A DNA stretch of 64,000 nt from Thiobacillus sp. SCUT-2 (GCF_035621355.1 NZ_CP141769.1:930001-994000); one strand, 5' to 3'; positions 1 through 8,909 are shown, counted from the first letter of the stretch. Notes: generated from the letters alone by a model not told the origin. Numbers and translations: made by a program.

Positions 1-259
1 GCAGGGGCTGCACCATGCCGCCCAGCGGCACGACGTCGGCGTAGTGGCGGGCTTCGATCGCCTGCTGCGGGCAGATCTTCACGCAGCTGTAGCACTCCCA
101 GCACTGCTCGGGTTCCTGGTTGAACGCGCGCATGGCGTGGCCAGTTTCCGAACCGTCCTTGTCCAGCTTCATAAGGTCGTGCGGGCAGATGTACATGCAG
201 GCGGTCTTGTCCTGACCCTTGCAGCCGTCGCACTTGTCGGTACGAACGTAGGTTGGCAT
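1..259 (-). CDS. aprB: Adenylylsulfate reductase beta subunit (5' part, cut by window edge)
   Basis: AprB is the iron-sulfur subunit of cytoplasmic APS reductase. It passes electrons between the AprA flavin and the quinone side; in sulfur oxidisers the enzyme runs from sulfite and AMP to APS. The first 86 residues are present, starting MPTYVRTDKCDGC. Cysteines 10, 13, 21 and 25 form a ferredoxin-type 4Fe-4S set, followed by the second set in CWECYSCVKICP. The start is fixed by GGAGACGTTA directly before ATG. It lies 122 bases downstream of sat on the same strand, and a 10-bp palindrome (GTTAGCTAAC, 274-283) sits just before the ribosome site. aprA is expected beyond the edge. The identity is clear; the direction of catalysis is inferred from context. 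Confidence 0.95.
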   Translation of the reverse strand, partial: MPTYVRTDKCDGCKGQDKTACMYICPHDLMKLDKDGSETGHAMRAFNQEPEQCWECYSCVKICPQQAIEARHYADVVPLGGMVQPL

Positions 260-381
260 TAACGTCTCCTTGAGTTAGCTAACAATCCGCGTACGTCGCG
301 GTCCGTTTTTTCGAACTTCCACCTGACCTTGGCCGGGGCGACTCGCGAATCCGCTTCCGGCAGGTTTAAGTCACGAATGCT

Positions 382-1590
382 TTACGCGGCCGAGTGTCCC
401 TTCAACTCGATCTTCACGTTCTGTTCGGCGGTCAGGCCCGCGTAGTACTTCTGAAGCACCTTGGCCACTTCCGGGCGGGAAAACTCGACCGGCAGGTCCT
501 GGCCTTCGGAAAGCATGGCGCGGACCTTGGTGCCGGACAACAGGATGCGGTCTTCCTTGGTGTGCGGGCAGGTGCGCTGGCTGGCCATGCCGCCGCACTT
601 CTTGCACCAGAAGGTCCAGTCGATGTTCATGTTCTTGGTTTCGAGCGCGTCCTTCGGGATCTCGTCGAAGATCTTCTGCGCGTCGAACGGGCCGTAGTAG
701 TCGCCGACGCCGGCATGGTCGCGGCCGACGATCAGGTGCGAGCAGCCGTAGTTCTGGCGGAACAGCGCGTGCAGCAGCGCCTCGCGCGGACCGGCGTAGC
801 GCATGTCGAGCGGATAGCCGGCCTGGATCACGGTGTTGGGGGCGAAGTAGTTGTCGATCAGCGTGGCGATCGCTTCGGAGCGCACTTCGGCGGGGATGTC
901 GCCCGGCTTCAGCGCGCCGAGCAGGGAGTGGACCAGGACGCCGTCCATGGTCTCGATGGCGATCTTCGCCAGGTATTCATGGCTGCGGTGCATCGGGTTG
1001 CGGGTCTGGAACGCGGCGACCTTGGACCAGCCCATGGCCTCGAACTTGGCGCGGGTTTCGGCCGGCGTCATGAACTGTTCGCCGTATTCTTCCTTGAAGT
1101 TGCCGGTCGACAGGACCTTGACCGGGCCGGCCAGGTTGTACTTGCCCTGGGCCATGACCATCTTGACGCCGGGGTGCTCGAGGTCGGTGGTCTTGTAGAC
1201 CATCATGCACTCGTGCGCCTTGTCGATGGTGTACTTGTCGGTGATCTTCATGGTGCCCATGATCTCGCCGGTCTCGCCGTCGACCAGGGCCACCTCGCTG
1301 CCTTCCTTGATGGTTTCGTCGTCGGTGGAGAGCGTGATCGGAATGGGCCAGAACAGGCCGCTGGCCATCTTGTAGCCGTCGCAGACGCCCTGCCAGTCGG
1401 CCTTGGTCATGAAGCCGTCGAGCGGGGTGAAGCCGCCGATGCCCATCATGATCAGGTCGCCGGTCTCGCGCGAGCTCATCTTGAGCTTGGGCAGGGAGGC
1501 GGCGCGGGCTTTTTCGGCGGTGAGCGCGTCACCCGTCAGCAGCAGGGGCTTGAGTTCTCCGCCGCCGTGGGGGCGTACCAGTTTGGACAT
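382..1590 (-). CDS. sat: Sulfate adenylyltransferase (ATP sulfurylase), dissimilatory type
   Basis: Sat interconverts APS plus pyrophosphate with sulfate plus ATP. Next to aprB it should act as the last, ATP-yielding step of sulfite oxidation in the cytoplasm. The protein has 402 residues, the length of the homo-oligomeric form without an APS-kinase domain. The substrate motif [11 protein letters not shown] lies at residues 195-205 and GRDHAGVG at 289-296. C329, C332, C341 and H343 make up the C-terminal zinc-type motif seen in prokaryotic Sat. AGGAGA before ATG sets the start. It reads towards aprB, while an intrinsic terminator at 1713-1739 separates it from the upstream hypothetical gene, so sat-apr is probably its own transcription unit. 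Confidence 0.97.
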   Translation of the reverse strand: MSKLVRPHGGGELKPLLLTGDALTAEKARAASLPKLKMSSRETGDLIMMGIGGFTPLDGFMTKADWQGVCDGYKMASGLFWPIPITLSTDDETIKEGSEVALVDGETGEIMGTMKITDKYTIDKAHECMMVYKTTDLEHPGVKMVMAQGKYNLAGPVKVLSTGNFKEEYGEQFMTPAETRAKFEAMGWSKVAAFQTRNPMHRSHEYLAKIAIETMDGVLVHSLLGALKPGDIPAEVRSEAIATLIDNYFAPNTVIQAGYPLDMRYAGPREALLHALFRQNYGCSHLIVGRDHAGVGDYYGPFDAQKIFDEIPKDALETKNMNIDWTFWCKKCGGMASQRTCPHTKEDRILLSGTKVRAMLSEGQDLPVEFSRPEVAKVLQKYYAGLTAEQNVKIELKGHSAA

Positions 1591-1630
1591 GCTGTCTCCT
1601 CGGACTGTATGGGGATATTGGAGTCCGGGC

Positions 1631-1636
1631 AGAATA
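1631..1636 (-). promoter_or_regulatory. Possible -10 element for sat
   Basis: On the minus strand the sequence TGCTATTCT lies about 40 bases before the sat start. It gives a TATTCT -10 with an upstream TG. I could not find a convincing -35. The terminator just upstream makes a local promoter likely, but the exact element is tentative. Confidence 0.35.
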
Positions 1637-1712
1637 GCACTGGCCTACAGGCGTGAATAATCCTTTATTTTTATTTGAGGATAAGCAGGTTTGATATTCG
1701 CGCGCACCAAAT

Positions 1713-1739
1713 AAAAAGCCCGGGCGAACCGGGCTTTTT
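1713..1739 (-). terminator. Intrinsic terminator after the 1757-2170 gene
   Basis: A perfect 11-bp stem, AAAAAGCCCGG/CCGGGCTTTTT, has a GCGAA loop. It reads as GC stem plus U-tract on the minus strand, directly after the stop of the hypothetical gene. Because the arms carry A and T runs it would also work on the plus strand. Confidence 0.9.
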
Positions 1740-1756
1740 ATTTTGAGATCAGTTAT

Positions 1757-2170
1757 TTACGCGTCGAAGAAGGCGGGCATGTCGGTCTGCTCGGTCTTGA
1801 TGACGTCGACCCAGCACGGCTTGGTGTCCCCCCCGGCGGCGGCCAGTTTCTTGGTCTCTTCGTAGAGCATTTTCCAGCGGTTGTAAAGGCAGTCGCTGAC
1901 CTTGCGCATGCCCGAATCGAAGTAGGAATTGTGCAGGTCGCCGACCGTGCGGGTGAAGGACTCCATCTGCTCCAGCAGGTTGTGCGGGTAGCCGTGGCGG
2001 TTGGGGTCGGCGTACTTGACCATCTCGCGCTTGACCGCCCGCACGAAGACCTTCTGGCCTTCGGTCAGGTCTGCCTCGGTGCGCGGGCTGCCGCCGGCAT
2101 TCATCAGTTCCTGGATGAAGCCGTTGAGGCGTTCGCCGAAATCGAAGTTGGCGTAGTCGACGTTTTGCAT
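1757..2170 (-). CDS. Conserved-looking hypothetical protein upstream of sat
   Basis: I do not recognise this 137-residue protein (starts MQNVDYANFDFGERL). It has no signal peptide or membrane segment. It is rich in charged and aromatic residues, with a predicted helical middle (TEGQKVFVRAVKREMVKY) and two cysteines. I chose the ATG at 2168-2170 because GGAGG lies five bases before it; a longer in-frame reading has no ribosome site. It lies upstream of sat on the same strand but is closed off by a strong terminator, so it may be expressed separately. Its position suggests, but does not show, a link to sulfite/APS oxidation. Confidence 0.75.
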   Translation of the reverse strand: MQNVDYANFDFGERLNGFIQELMNAGGSPRTEADLTEGQKVFVRAVKREMVKYADPNRHGYPHNLLEQMESFTRTVGDLHNSYFDSGMRKVSDCLYNRWKMLYEETKKLAAAGGDTKPCWVDVIKTEQTDMPAFFDA

Positions 2171-2278
2171 AAATCCTCCGTTGTTCAGATGGTGCCTTTG
2201 CAGCTGGGTGTGACTCCGGTTTCTATCGTACCCCGCGCGAGGCACGTGTCCAGCGGTGTCCCCCGGCGTGGCGCGGGT

Positions 2279-2989
2279 TTATTGCCTAAGCCCTTGAATC
2301 CAGCGGGAATAAATTTTGTCGGCCAGCACGTGCAGGCGTGCGGTTCGCGCCGCGACGTCGGCCAGCATCGCCGCCGGTTGCTGCACCGCGGGGCTGTCGC
2401 TGGCGGCGATCTCGTCGGCGCCGTTGTCGCACCAGCTCGCGATGAGCTCGGGCGTCATCTCGACATGGCACTGCATGCCGATGTGACGATCGTCCAGGAC
2501 GTAGGCCTGGTTGGGGCACCAGGCGCTCTCGAGAATGCGCGTCGCCCCCGGCGGAATCGAGAAGGTCTCGCCGTGCCAGTGGAAGGCCGGCAGCGGGTCC
2601 GGGGCGTCGCCGAGCCAGGGGCGCGCGGCTTCGGCGTCGGTGACGCGGACGTCGCCCCAGCCGATCTCCTTGACCGGGTTGCGGCCGACCGCGCCGCCGA
2701 GCGCCTTGGCCATCAGCTGGCCGCCGAGGCAGTGGCCGATCACCGGGACGCCCGCAGCCACCGCCTGCCGGATCAGCGCCAGCATCGGCGGTATCCACGG
2801 CAGCTCGTCGTTGACGCTCATCGGTCCGCCCATCAAGCACAGTCCCGAAACGCCGTTAAGGCTATCGGGCACGGCGTCGCCGGCGTCGATGCGAACCAGT
2901 TTCCAGGGGATGCCGTGGCGATCCAGGAAGGTGGCGAAATAGCCCGGCCCCTCGGTCGGGGCATGGCGGACAATCAGAACGGGATCCAT
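2279..2989 (-). CDS. Class I glutamine amidotransferase
   Basis: A stand-alone GATase1 domain of 236 residues resembling the GMP-synthase-like amidotransferases. The nucleophile is C87 in GHCLGGQL, and H175 and E177 in QCHVEMTPE complete the triad. No synthetase partner is fused or adjacent, so the acceptor is unknown; stand-alone members often act on glutamate or glutamyl compounds. I start at MDPVLIVRHAPTEG because family members begin there. A longer version with 42 extra residues has no ribosome site. The start codon overlaps that of the divergent gene at 2988 (CATG). Confidence 0.85.
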   Translation of the reverse strand: MDPVLIVRHAPTEGPGYFATFLDRHGIPWKLVRIDAGDAVPDSLNGVSGLCLMGGPMSVNDELPWIPPMLALIRQAVAAGVPVIGHCLGGQLMAKALGGAVGRNPVKEIGWGDVRVTDAEAARPWLGDAPDPLPAFHWHGETFSIPPGATRILESAWCPNQAYVLDDRHIGMQCHVEMTPELIASWCDNGADEIAASDSPAVQQPAAMLADVAARTARLHVLADKIYSRWIQGLRQ

Positions 2990-3641
2990 GATGGCGGCTT
3001 TCAGGCGAAACACGATCGGGCTCATTATAGCGGCGGGCGGCCTCGCCTGCACCCCGGCATGCGCGACCGGGGTCGCGGTGGTGGGGCTGTTCACCGGCAA
3101 GGCCATCGTCAGCATCGACGGCGGCAGGCCGCGTACGCTGAATGTCGGCCAGACGGTTCAGGGCGTGCGACTGCTGGCGGCCGATTCGGACCAGGCGCGG
3201 ATCGAGGTCGACGGCAAGGTCCGGCAGCTGGGCCTGGGGCAATCCTTCGCGGGCGGTGCGCAGGCCGGTGCGCGCCCCAGCGTGTCGCTCACCGCCGACG
3301 CACGCGGTCATTTCGCCGCGGCCGGCTCGCTCAACGGCTATCCGGTGAATTTCCTCGTCGACACCGGCGCGACGGCGGTCGCCATCGGCGCGGCCGATGC
3401 GCAGCGCATCGGCCTTGACTACAAACAGGGGCAGGCTGTGCGGGTCGGTACGGCGGCGGGTGTCGTCCCGGCGTGGCGCGTGACCTTCAACACCGTCAAG
3501 GTCGGAGGCATTGCCGTCAACCAGGTCGAGGGCCTGGTGGTCGAGGCGGGCCTCGCGGTGCCCTTGCTGGGCATGAGCTTCCTCAACCGGATGGAAATGA
3601 CGCGCGACGGCCAGACGATGACGCTGACGCAGCGCTATTGA
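2988..3641 (+). CDS. Retropepsin-like aspartic protease, exported (TIGR02281-like)
   Basis: 217 residues. An N-terminal hydrophobic segment (NTIGLIIAAGGLACTPACA) looks like a signal peptide. A small beta-rich part follows, then a single-lobe aspartic protease domain with the motif FLVDTGATAVAIG near residues 120-132 and a hydrophobic return strand VPLLGMSFLNRMEM. Members of this clan are thought to work as dimers in the periplasm; the substrate is unknown. The start ATG at 2988 overlaps the CAT of the divergent amidotransferase gene; a second ATG follows at 2991. Confidence 0.8.
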   Translation: MMAAFRRNTIGLIIAAGGLACTPACATGVAVVGLFTGKAIVSIDGGRPRTLNVGQTVQGVRLLAADSDQARIEVDGKVRQLGLGQSFAGGAQAGARPSVSLTADARGHFAAAGSLNGYPVNFLVDTGATAVAIGAADAQRIGLDYKQGQAVRVGTAAGVVPAWRVTFNTVKVGGIAVNQVEGLVVEAGLAVPLLGMSFLNRMEMTRDGQTMTLTQRY

Positions 3642-3661
3642 CGGCGGCGGATAGATGCAAA

Positions 3662-3684
3662 CGGGGCCTGCATCGCAGGCCCCG
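3662..3684. terminator. Convergent GC hairpin between protease gene and folE2
   Basis: CGGGGCCTGC ATC GCAGGCCCCG is a perfect 10-bp stem with a three-base loop between two convergent genes. Only a short T run (TTT) follows on the minus strand, so it is a weak intrinsic terminator. Confidence 0.55.
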
Positions 3685-3701
3685 AGGGTCCCGGACGCCG
3701 C

Positions 3702-4511
3702 TTAGTTCCGGGTCTTGTCCCGCTCGATCAGCGCGTAGGCCGAGTGATTGTGGATCGACTCGAAGTTCTCCGCTTCCACCACGTACGAATCGATCAGCGG
3801 CTCGGCGTTCATCGCCGCGGCGACGTCGCGCACGATGTCCTCGACGAATTTCGGGTTGTCGTAGGCGCGCTCGGTGACCCATTTCTCGTCCGGGCGCTTC
3901 AGCAGGCCGAAGAGTTCGCACGATGCCTGGTCCTCCACCTTGCGCACCAGGTCCTCGATCCACAGGAAGCCGTTGGTCTTGGCCGTCACGGTGACGTGCG
4001 AGCGCTGGTTGTGCGCGCCGTAGTCGGAGATCTTCTTCGAGCAGGGACACAGGCTGGTCACCGGCACCAGCACCTTGGTGGTGTGGCTGTACTTGCCGTT
4101 CTCGATCTCGCCGATGAAGGTGACTTCGTAGTCGAGCAGGCTCTGCACGCCCGAAACCGGCGCGGCCTTGTTGACGAAGTACGGGAAGCTCATTTCGATG
4201 TAGCCGGAATCCGCTTCGAGTCGCTCGACCATCTGGCGCAGCATGTCTTCGAAATTCTCGATCGAGATCTCGCGCTCGCGCGTATTGAGGATCTCGATGA
4301 AGCGCGACATGTGCGTGCCCTTGAAGTTGTGCGGCAGGAACACGTACATGTTGAAGGTGGCGATCGTGTGCTGGACGCCGCCGCTCTTGTCGGCGACCCG
4401 TACCGGATGGCGGATGCTCTTGATGCCGACCTTGTTGATGGCGATCTGCCGCGTATCGGCCGAGCTTTGCACGTCGGGCATGCAAACGGCGGTGTCGCAA
4501 ATCTGGTTCAT
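3702..4511 (-). CDS. folE2: GTP cyclohydrolase FolE2 (type IB)
   Basis: FolE2 turns GTP into dihydroneopterin triphosphate, the first step of folate synthesis. It is the metal-flexible alternative to zinc-dependent FolE. 269 residues, the usual length. C155 and C157 in [10 protein letters not shown], the GAHNQRSHV segment and [12 protein letters not shown] are family motifs. GGAGCTGCC precedes the ATG. It lies 61 bases after dxs on the same strand and has its own promoter with an inverted repeat. In other bacteria folE2 is often Zur-controlled; I see no classical Zur box here. Confidence 0.95.
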   Translation of the reverse strand: MNQICDTAVCMPDVQSSADTRQIAINKVGIKSIRHPVRVADKSGGVQHTIATFNMYVFLPHNFKGTHMSRFIEILNTREREISIENFEDMLRQMVERLEADSGYIEMSFPYFVNKAAPVSGVQSLLDYEVTFIGEIENGKYSHTTKVLVPVTSLCPCSKKISDYGAHNQRSHVTVTAKTNGFLWIEDLVRKVEDQASCELFGLLKRPDEKWVTERAYDNPKFVEDIVRDVAAAMNAEPLIDSYVVEAENFESIHNHSAYALIERDKTRN

Positions 4512-4531
4512 GGCAGCTCCTGTGATGAATG

Positions 4532-4554
4532 CAGTTTAGACTCAGTATAAACTG
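4532..4554 (-). promoter_or_regulatory. Inverted repeat overlapping the folE2 -10
   Basis: CAGTTTA and TAAACTG arms (7 bp) are separated by nine bases and cover the -10 of the folE2 promoter. This is a typical place for a repressor site; the regulator is unknown. Confidence 0.4.
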
Positions 4555-4572
4555 CCTGAATAGTTGAGTAAA
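4544..4572 (-). promoter_or_regulatory. folE2 promoter
   Basis: On the minus strand TTTACT (4567-4572) and TATACT (4544-4549) are 17 bases apart. They match sigma-70 boxes at 4/6 and 5/6 and start right after the dxs stop codon, 33 bases before the folE2 ATG. Confidence 0.6.
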
Positions 4573-6429
4573 CTACTCGGGTAATAGGGGTATCCGCTGC
4601 CGCACGGCGCGCGCGATACCGGCCGCATCGAGGCCGCAGTCGGCCAGCATCCTTGCCGGGTCGCCGTGTTCGAGGAAGGTGTCGGGCAGCCCAAGGTGCA
4701 CGAGCGGCACGTCCAGGCCCAGTGCAGCCAGCGCCTCCGCCACGCCCGCGCCGGCGCCACCGGCCACCGCGTTCTCCTCCAGCGTCACCAGCAGCCGGTG
4801 CCCGTGCGCCAGGTCGCGCAGGAGCTCGACGTCGAGCGGCTTCACGAAGCGCATGTCGGCGACGCTGGCGTCGAGCGACTCCGCCGCCGCGAGCGCGGGG
4901 CCGACCAGACTGCCGAAGGCGATCAACGCCACCTCGCGGCCGCGGCGCCGGACCACGCCCTTGCCGATCGCGAGCGGCTCGAGCCCCGCTTCGATCGTCG
5001 CCCCGGAGCCGCCGCCGCGCGGGTAGCGCACCGCCGACGGACCGTCGTGCAGGAAGGCGGTCGTCAGCAGGCGCCGGCATTCGTTCTCGTCCGACGGCGC
5101 GGCGATCAGCATGTTGGGGATGCAGCGCAGGAAGGAGAGGTCGAAGCTGCCGGCGTGGGTCGGGCCGTCGGCGCCGACCAGACCGGCGCGGTCGATCGCC
5201 AGCATGACCGGCAGGTTCTGCAGCGCGACGTCGTGGACGAGCTGGTCGTAGGCGCGCTGCAGGAAGGTCGAGTAGATCGCCACCACAGGCTTCACGCCTT
5301 CGCAGGCGAGCCCCGCGGCGAAGGTCAGCGCATGCTGCTCGGCGATGCCGACGTCGAAATAGCGCTTCGGGTACTGCTGCGAGAAGTGCACGAGGCCGGA
5401 GCCCTCGCGCATGGCGGGCGTGATGCCGACCAGCCGGCTGTCGGCCGCCGCCATGTCGCACAGCCAGTCGCCGAACACCTGCGTATAGGTGGGCTTGCCG
5501 CCGGATTTTTCGGCTACGCCAGCATCGGGGTCGAAGCGGCCGACGCCGTGGTACAGGCAGGGGTTCGTTTCGGCCGGCGCGTACCCCTTGCCTTTCCGCG
5601 TCACCACGTGGAGGAACTGCGGGCCGGACAGCTGGCGGATATTGGTCAGGGTATCGACCAGCACGTCGAGGTCGTGGCCGTCGATCGGACCGATGTAGTT
5701 GAAGCCGAATTCCTCGAACAGCGTGCCGGGCGTCACCATCCCCTTCATGTGCTCCTCGGCGCGGCGGGCGAGCTCCTTGATCGGCGGCACGGCCGACAGC
5801 ACCTTCTCGCCGGCGCGGCGCGCGGCGGCGTAGAACCTGCCCGACATCAGCTTGGCCAGGTAGTTGTTCAGCGCGCCGACGTTGGGCGAGATCGACATGT
5901 CGTTGTCGTTCAGCACGACGAGCAGCGGCAACTCCGTCGCGCCGGCGTTGTTCAGCGCCTCGAAGGCCATGCCGGCCGTCATCGCCCCGTCGCCGATGAT
6001 CGCGACCGCGCGCTGCGCGGAGCCGAGCTGGTGGAAGGCCTCGGCCATGCCGAGCGCGGCCGAGATCGAGGTGCTCGAATGGCCGGCGCCGAAGGCGTCG
6101 TATTCGCTCTCGGCGCGGCGGGGAAAGCCGGCGATGCCGCCGGCCTGGCGCAGGCCGGCCATCGCGGCTCGGCGGCCGGTGAGGATCTTGTGCGTATAGG
6201 TCTGGTGGCCGACGTCCCACACGAGCCGGTCGCGCGGGGTGTCGAACACGTAGTGCAGCGCGATCGTGAGCTCGACCGTGCCGAGGTTGGAGGCGAGGTG
6301 GCCGCCGGTCTGCGCGACCGAGGCGACCAGAAACTCGCGCAGTTCGGCGGCGAGCCTGGGCAGATCGGCCGGCGCCAGCTTTCTCAGGTCGGCGGGCGAG
6401 TCGATGGCTTCGAGCAGGCGGGTCGGCAT
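4573..6429 (-). CDS. dxs: 1-deoxy-D-xylulose-5-phosphate synthase
   Basis: Dxs condenses pyruvate and glyceraldehyde 3-phosphate on thiamine diphosphate, the first step of the MEP isoprenoid pathway. 618 residues, normal length. The ThDP motif [18 protein letters not shown], the glutamate motif [17 protein letters not shown] and the [12 protein letters not shown] segment are all present. The ATG (MPTRLLEAI) follows the ispA stop by one base (TGAGATG), so the longer 705-residue reading is an artefact. It is the third gene of xseB-ispA-dxs, an arrangement common in proteobacteria that groups precursor supply and prenyl-chain synthesis. Confidence 0.97.
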   Translation of the reverse strand: MPTRLLEAIDSPADLRKLAPADLPRLAAELREFLVASVAQTGGHLASNLGTVELTIALHYVFDTPRDRLVWDVGHQTYTHKILTGRRAAMAGLRQAGGIAGFPRRAESEYDAFGAGHSSTSISAALGMAEAFHQLGSAQRAVAIIGDGAMTAGMAFEALNNAGATELPLLVVLNDNDMSISPNVGALNNYLAKLMSGRFYAAARRAGEKVLSAVPPIKELARRAEEHMKGMVTPGTLFEEFGFNYIGPIDGHDLDVLVDTLTNIRQLSGPQFLHVVTRKGKGYAPAETNPCLYHGVGRFDPDAGVAEKSGGKPTYTQVFGDWLCDMAAADSRLVGITPAMREGSGLVHFSQQYPKRYFDVGIAEQHALTFAAGLACEGVKPVVAIYSTFLQRAYDQLVHDVALQNLPVMLAIDRAGLVGADGPTHAGSFDLSFLRCIPNMLIAAPSDENECRRLLTTAFLHDGPSAVRYPRGGGSGATIEAGLEPLAIGKGVVRRRGREVALIAFGSLVGPALAAAESLDASVADMRFVKPLDVELLRDLAHGHRLLVTLEENAVAGGAGAGVAEALAALGLDVPLVHLGLPDTFLEHGDPARMLADCGLDAAGIARAVRQRIPLLPE

Positions 6430-6430
6430 C

Positions 6431-7324
6431 TCAGAAGGTCCGCTCAACGACGAAGTCAGCCAGCTGGCGCAGCCGCACGGCGGGGGCGCCCAGCGTATCG
6501 AGCGCGGCGTGCGCGTCGGCGCGCAGCTCCTGCGCCAGTTCGCGTGCACGCGCGGCACCGAGCAGGCTGACGTAGGTCGGCTTGTTGTGGGCGGCGTCCT
6601 TGCCGGCGGTCTTGCCGAGCGTGGCGGTGGAGGCCTCGGCATCGAGCACGTCGTCGACGACCTGGAAGGCGAGGCCGATGCACTTCGCATAGTGGTCGAG
6701 TGCGCCGAGCGCGTGTTCCGAAGCCCTGCCGCACTGGGCGCCGAGCAGGACCGCGGCGCGGATCAGCGCGCCGGTCTTGTGGATGTGCATGAATTCGAGC
6801 TCGGTCAGATCGAGCGGCTTGCCGACGCTCGCGAGGTCGATCGCCTGGCCGCCGGCCATGCCGCGCGAACCCGCGGCCTGCGCGAGCAGCTGCACCATCT
6901 TCAGCTGCGTCACTGCGTCGTCGGCGAGCGTGTGCGACGCGAGAAGGTCGAACGCCAGGCTCTGCAGCGCGTCGCCGACAAGCAGCGCGGTCGCTTCGTC
7001 GAACTCGACGTGCACGGTCGGCTTGCCACGCCGCAGCGCGTCGTCGTCCATCGCCGGCATGTCGTCGTGCACCAGAGAGTAGGCGTGGATCAGTTCGACC
7101 GCCGCTGCGGCGTGCTCGACGCGCGCGGGATCGGCAGCGGTCACTTCGCCGGCCGCAAAGGCCAGCAGCGGCCGCACGCGCTTGCCGCCGCCCAGCACGG
7201 CATAGCGCATCGCGTCGTGGAGACGCTGCGGCGCGACGTGGGATGAGGGAAGCGCGTCGGCCAGCACGCTTTCGATGCGGGCCTGGCATGCCTGGACCCA
7301 GGCGGCAAAGTCAGTCGTCGCCAT
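6431..7324 (-). CDS. ispA: Farnesyl diphosphate synthase (short-chain prenyl transferase)
   Basis: IspA adds isopentenyl diphosphate to DMAPP and GPP to give FPP for quinone and undecaprenyl synthesis. 297 residues. The first Asp-rich motif is [15 protein letters not shown] and the second is FQVVDDVLD; the [11 protein letters not shown] segment near the N-terminus is also typical. The gene starts inside the last codons of xseB (14-base overlap) and ends one base before dxs, so the three are translationally coupled. Confidence 0.95.
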   Translation of the reverse strand: MATTDFAAWVQACQARIESVLADALPSSHVAPQRLHDAMRYAVLGGGKRVRPLLAFAAGEVTAADPARVEHAAAAVELIHAYSLVHDDMPAMDDDALRRGKPTVHVEFDEATALLVGDALQSLAFDLLASHTLADDAVTQLKMVQLLAQAAGSRGMAGGQAIDLASVGKPLDLTELEFMHIHKTGALIRAAVLLGAQCGRASEHALGALDHYAKCIGLAFQVVDDVLDAEASTATLGKTAGKDAAHNKPTYVSLLGAARARELAQELRADAHAALDTLGAPAVRLRQLADFVVERTF

Positions 7325-7553
7325 GTTCGGTCTTGAAGGGCTGCAGGGTGCCGTTTTCGAGAATCTTCACCTGTTGTTCCGCGTCGGCCAGCTGCTGGCG
7401 GCAGTACTGCAGCAGCTCGGCGCCGCGCTTGTAGGCGGCGAGGGAGGCCTCCAGCGGCAGTTGGCCCGACTCCATGTCGGCGACGATGGCTTCCAGCTCG
7501 GACAGGGCGGACTCGTAATCTTTGGGGGGTGTGGCGGCGCGGGATTTGGCCAT
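7311..7553 (-). CDS. xseB: Exodeoxyribonuclease VII small subunit
   Basis: 80 residues. XseB binds the large subunit XseA to form the single-strand-specific exonuclease VII. The family signature YESALSELEAIVADMESG followed by LPLEASLAAYKRG is present, and the C-terminal half is a likely coiled coil. It is the first gene of the xseB-ispA-dxs operon. xseA is not in the window. Confidence 0.93.
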   Translation of the reverse strand: MAKSRAATPPKDYESALSELEAIVADMESGQLPLEASLAAYKRGAELLQYCRQQLADAEQQVKILENGTLQPFKTEHGDD

Positions 7554-7632
7554 TCAGAGAACCCGGCAGAGGCAAAGAACGCTACTTTAGCAAATTCAGC
7601 GTGCGTGCGCCTCCCGGGGAGCGCCGCTGTGC

Positions 7633-7638
7633 TAGAAT
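7633..7638 (+). promoter_or_regulatory. Extended -10 promoter for the Rieske gene leader
   Basis: TGTGCTAGAAT gives a TAGAAT -10 with an upstream TG. The 18 bases GCTAGAATCGCGCGCTTT are nearly the same as those before gyrA (GCTAAAATCGGGCGCTTT at 55338). No good -35 is visible, as usual for extended -10 promoters. Transcription would start near 7645. Confidence 0.55.
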
Positions 7639-7644
7639 CGCGCG

Positions 7645-7796
7645 CTTTCCCCGCAGGTTTTCAGGGGGTCATCCGTAAATCCGGTGGGCATCGGGGCGAA
7701 AGCCCCGATACGTTTTTTAATGGTGATCGTTCCGCGGTCACGCTTGCCGCTTCTGGTGCAGACCGGAAGGGGGCTTGGTTTTGAGTAGGGTACGCC
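7645..7796 (+). ncRNA. Structured leader / possible small RNA before the Rieske gene
   Basis: Between the probable start near 7645 and the ATG at 7797 the RNA can form three hairpins: CCCC/GGGG near 7649-7669, a strong terminator-like hairpin at 7690-7709 followed by six T, and CTTCTGGT/ACCGGAAG at 7750-7769. It could be a roughly 75-nt small RNA ending at 7718, or an attenuating leader for the downstream gene. I do not recognise a known riboswitch class. The stretch 7554-7632 shows no other feature. Confidence 0.45.
7690..7718 (+). terminator. Intrinsic terminator inside the leader
   Basis: ATCGGGGC GAAA GCCCCGAT is a perfect 8-bp stem with a GNRA tetraloop, followed by ACG and six T. It lies about 80 bases before the Rieske gene start and on the same strand, so it should stop most transcripts unless something prevents it. 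Confidence 0.75.
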
Positions 7797-8909
7797 ATGA
7801 GCGATCTCGCCGAATCCAGCGCCTTGTCGCTAACTTCGCCGCAACTGCCGGTTTCCTGGTATTTCGATGCGGCCATCTACGACCTGGAACTGAAGCATCT
7901 CTTCAAATCCGGTCCGGGCTATGTCGGCCACCAGTTGATGGTGCCCGAGGCCGGGGACTACCACGCGCTGGAGATGTTCGAAGGCGGAAGAATGCTGGTC
8001 AACGGCGGTGCGGGCGTCGAACTCCTGTCCAACGTGTGCCGCCATCGCCAGGCGATCATGCTGAAGGGGCGCGGCAAGCTGCCGTCGAACAACATCGTGT
8101 GCCCGGTCCATCGCTGGACCTACGATGCCCAGGGCACGCTGATGGGCGCGCCGGAATTCCCCGGCAACCCCTGCCTCAATCTGAACCGTACCGGCCTGCA
8201 GGCCTGGCAGGGCCTGCTGTTCGCCGGCGGCCGCGACGTCAATGCGGACCTGGCCGGCATGCAGGCTGCGCGCGAGCTGGACTTTTCCGGCTTCGTGCTC
8301 GACCGCGTCGACGTGACGCATTACGCCTGCAACTGGAAGACCTTCATCGAGGTCTACCTCGAGGATTACCACGTCGCGCCCTACCACCCGGGCCTCGGCC
8401 ACTTCGTCACCTGCGACGACCTCAAGTGGGAATACGGCGAGTGGTGGTCGGTGCAGACGGTCGGCGTGAACCGCGGGCTGGCGAAGCCCGGCTCGCCGGT
8501 CTACCGGAAATGGCACGAGCAGGTGCTGGCCTACGACCGCGGCCAGGCGCCGAAGCATGGCGCGATCTGGCTGACCTACTATCCGGGCCTGATGGTCGAG
8601 TGGTATCCGCACGTGCTCGTCGTGTCGTCGATCGTGCCGACCGGGGTCGAGTCGTGCAGCAACATCGTCGAGTTCTACTATCCGGAGGACATCGCGCTGT
8701 TCGAGCGCGCCTTCATCGAGGCCGAGCAGGCCGCCTACAACGAGACCGCCGTCGAGGACGAGGACATCTGCCTGCGCATGCACGAAGGCCGCCGTGTGCT
8801 CTACAAGCAGGGCATTTCGGAGACCGGCCCGTACCAGTCGCCGATGGAGGACGGCATGATGCACTTCCACGCCTTCCTGCGGCGGCAGATCGAGCCGCAC
8901 CTGAAGTGA
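7797..8909 (+). CDS. Rieske 2Fe-2S ring-hydroxylating oxygenase alpha subunit
   Basis: 370 residues, the layout of the large subunit of a Rieske non-haem iron oxygenase. The Rieske cluster ligands are C81, H83, C102 and H105 (CRH, then CPVH). The mononuclear iron site is in EDYHVAPYHPGL with H192 and H197; D190 probably bridges the two centres. No small subunit, ferredoxin or reductase gene is next to it, so it must use general electron donors. The substrate cannot be read from sequence. It has its own promoter and a structured leader with a terminator hairpin, and is closed by a strong terminator at 8928, so it is monocistronic. Confidence 0.88.
   Translation: MSDLAESSALSLTSPQLPVSWYFDAAIYDLELKHLFKSGPGYVGHQLMVPEAGDYHALEMFEGGRMLVNGGAGVELLSNVCRHRQAIMLKGRGKLPSNNIVCPVHRWTYDAQGTLMGAPEFPGNPCLNLNRTGLQAWQGLLFAGGRDVNADLAGMQAARELDFSGFVLDRVDVTHYACNWKTFIEVYLEDYHVAPYHPGLGHFVTCDDLKWEYGEWWSVQTVGVNRGLAKPGSPVYRKWHEQVLAYDRGQAPKHGAIWLTYYPGLMVEWYPHVLVVSSIVPTGVESCSNIVEFYYPEDIALFERAFIEAEQAAYNETAVEDEDICLRMHEGRRVLYKQGISETGPYQSPMEDGMMHFHAFLRRQIEPHLK

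Noticed and set aside
394-1656. Long ORF antisense to sat (420 aa)
   Set aside because: It follows the third-base GC bias of sat on the other strand, has no ribosome site, and its protein is Ala/Gly/Val/Arg-rich. The same applies to many long readings opposite dxs, acnA, recQ, gyrA and others.
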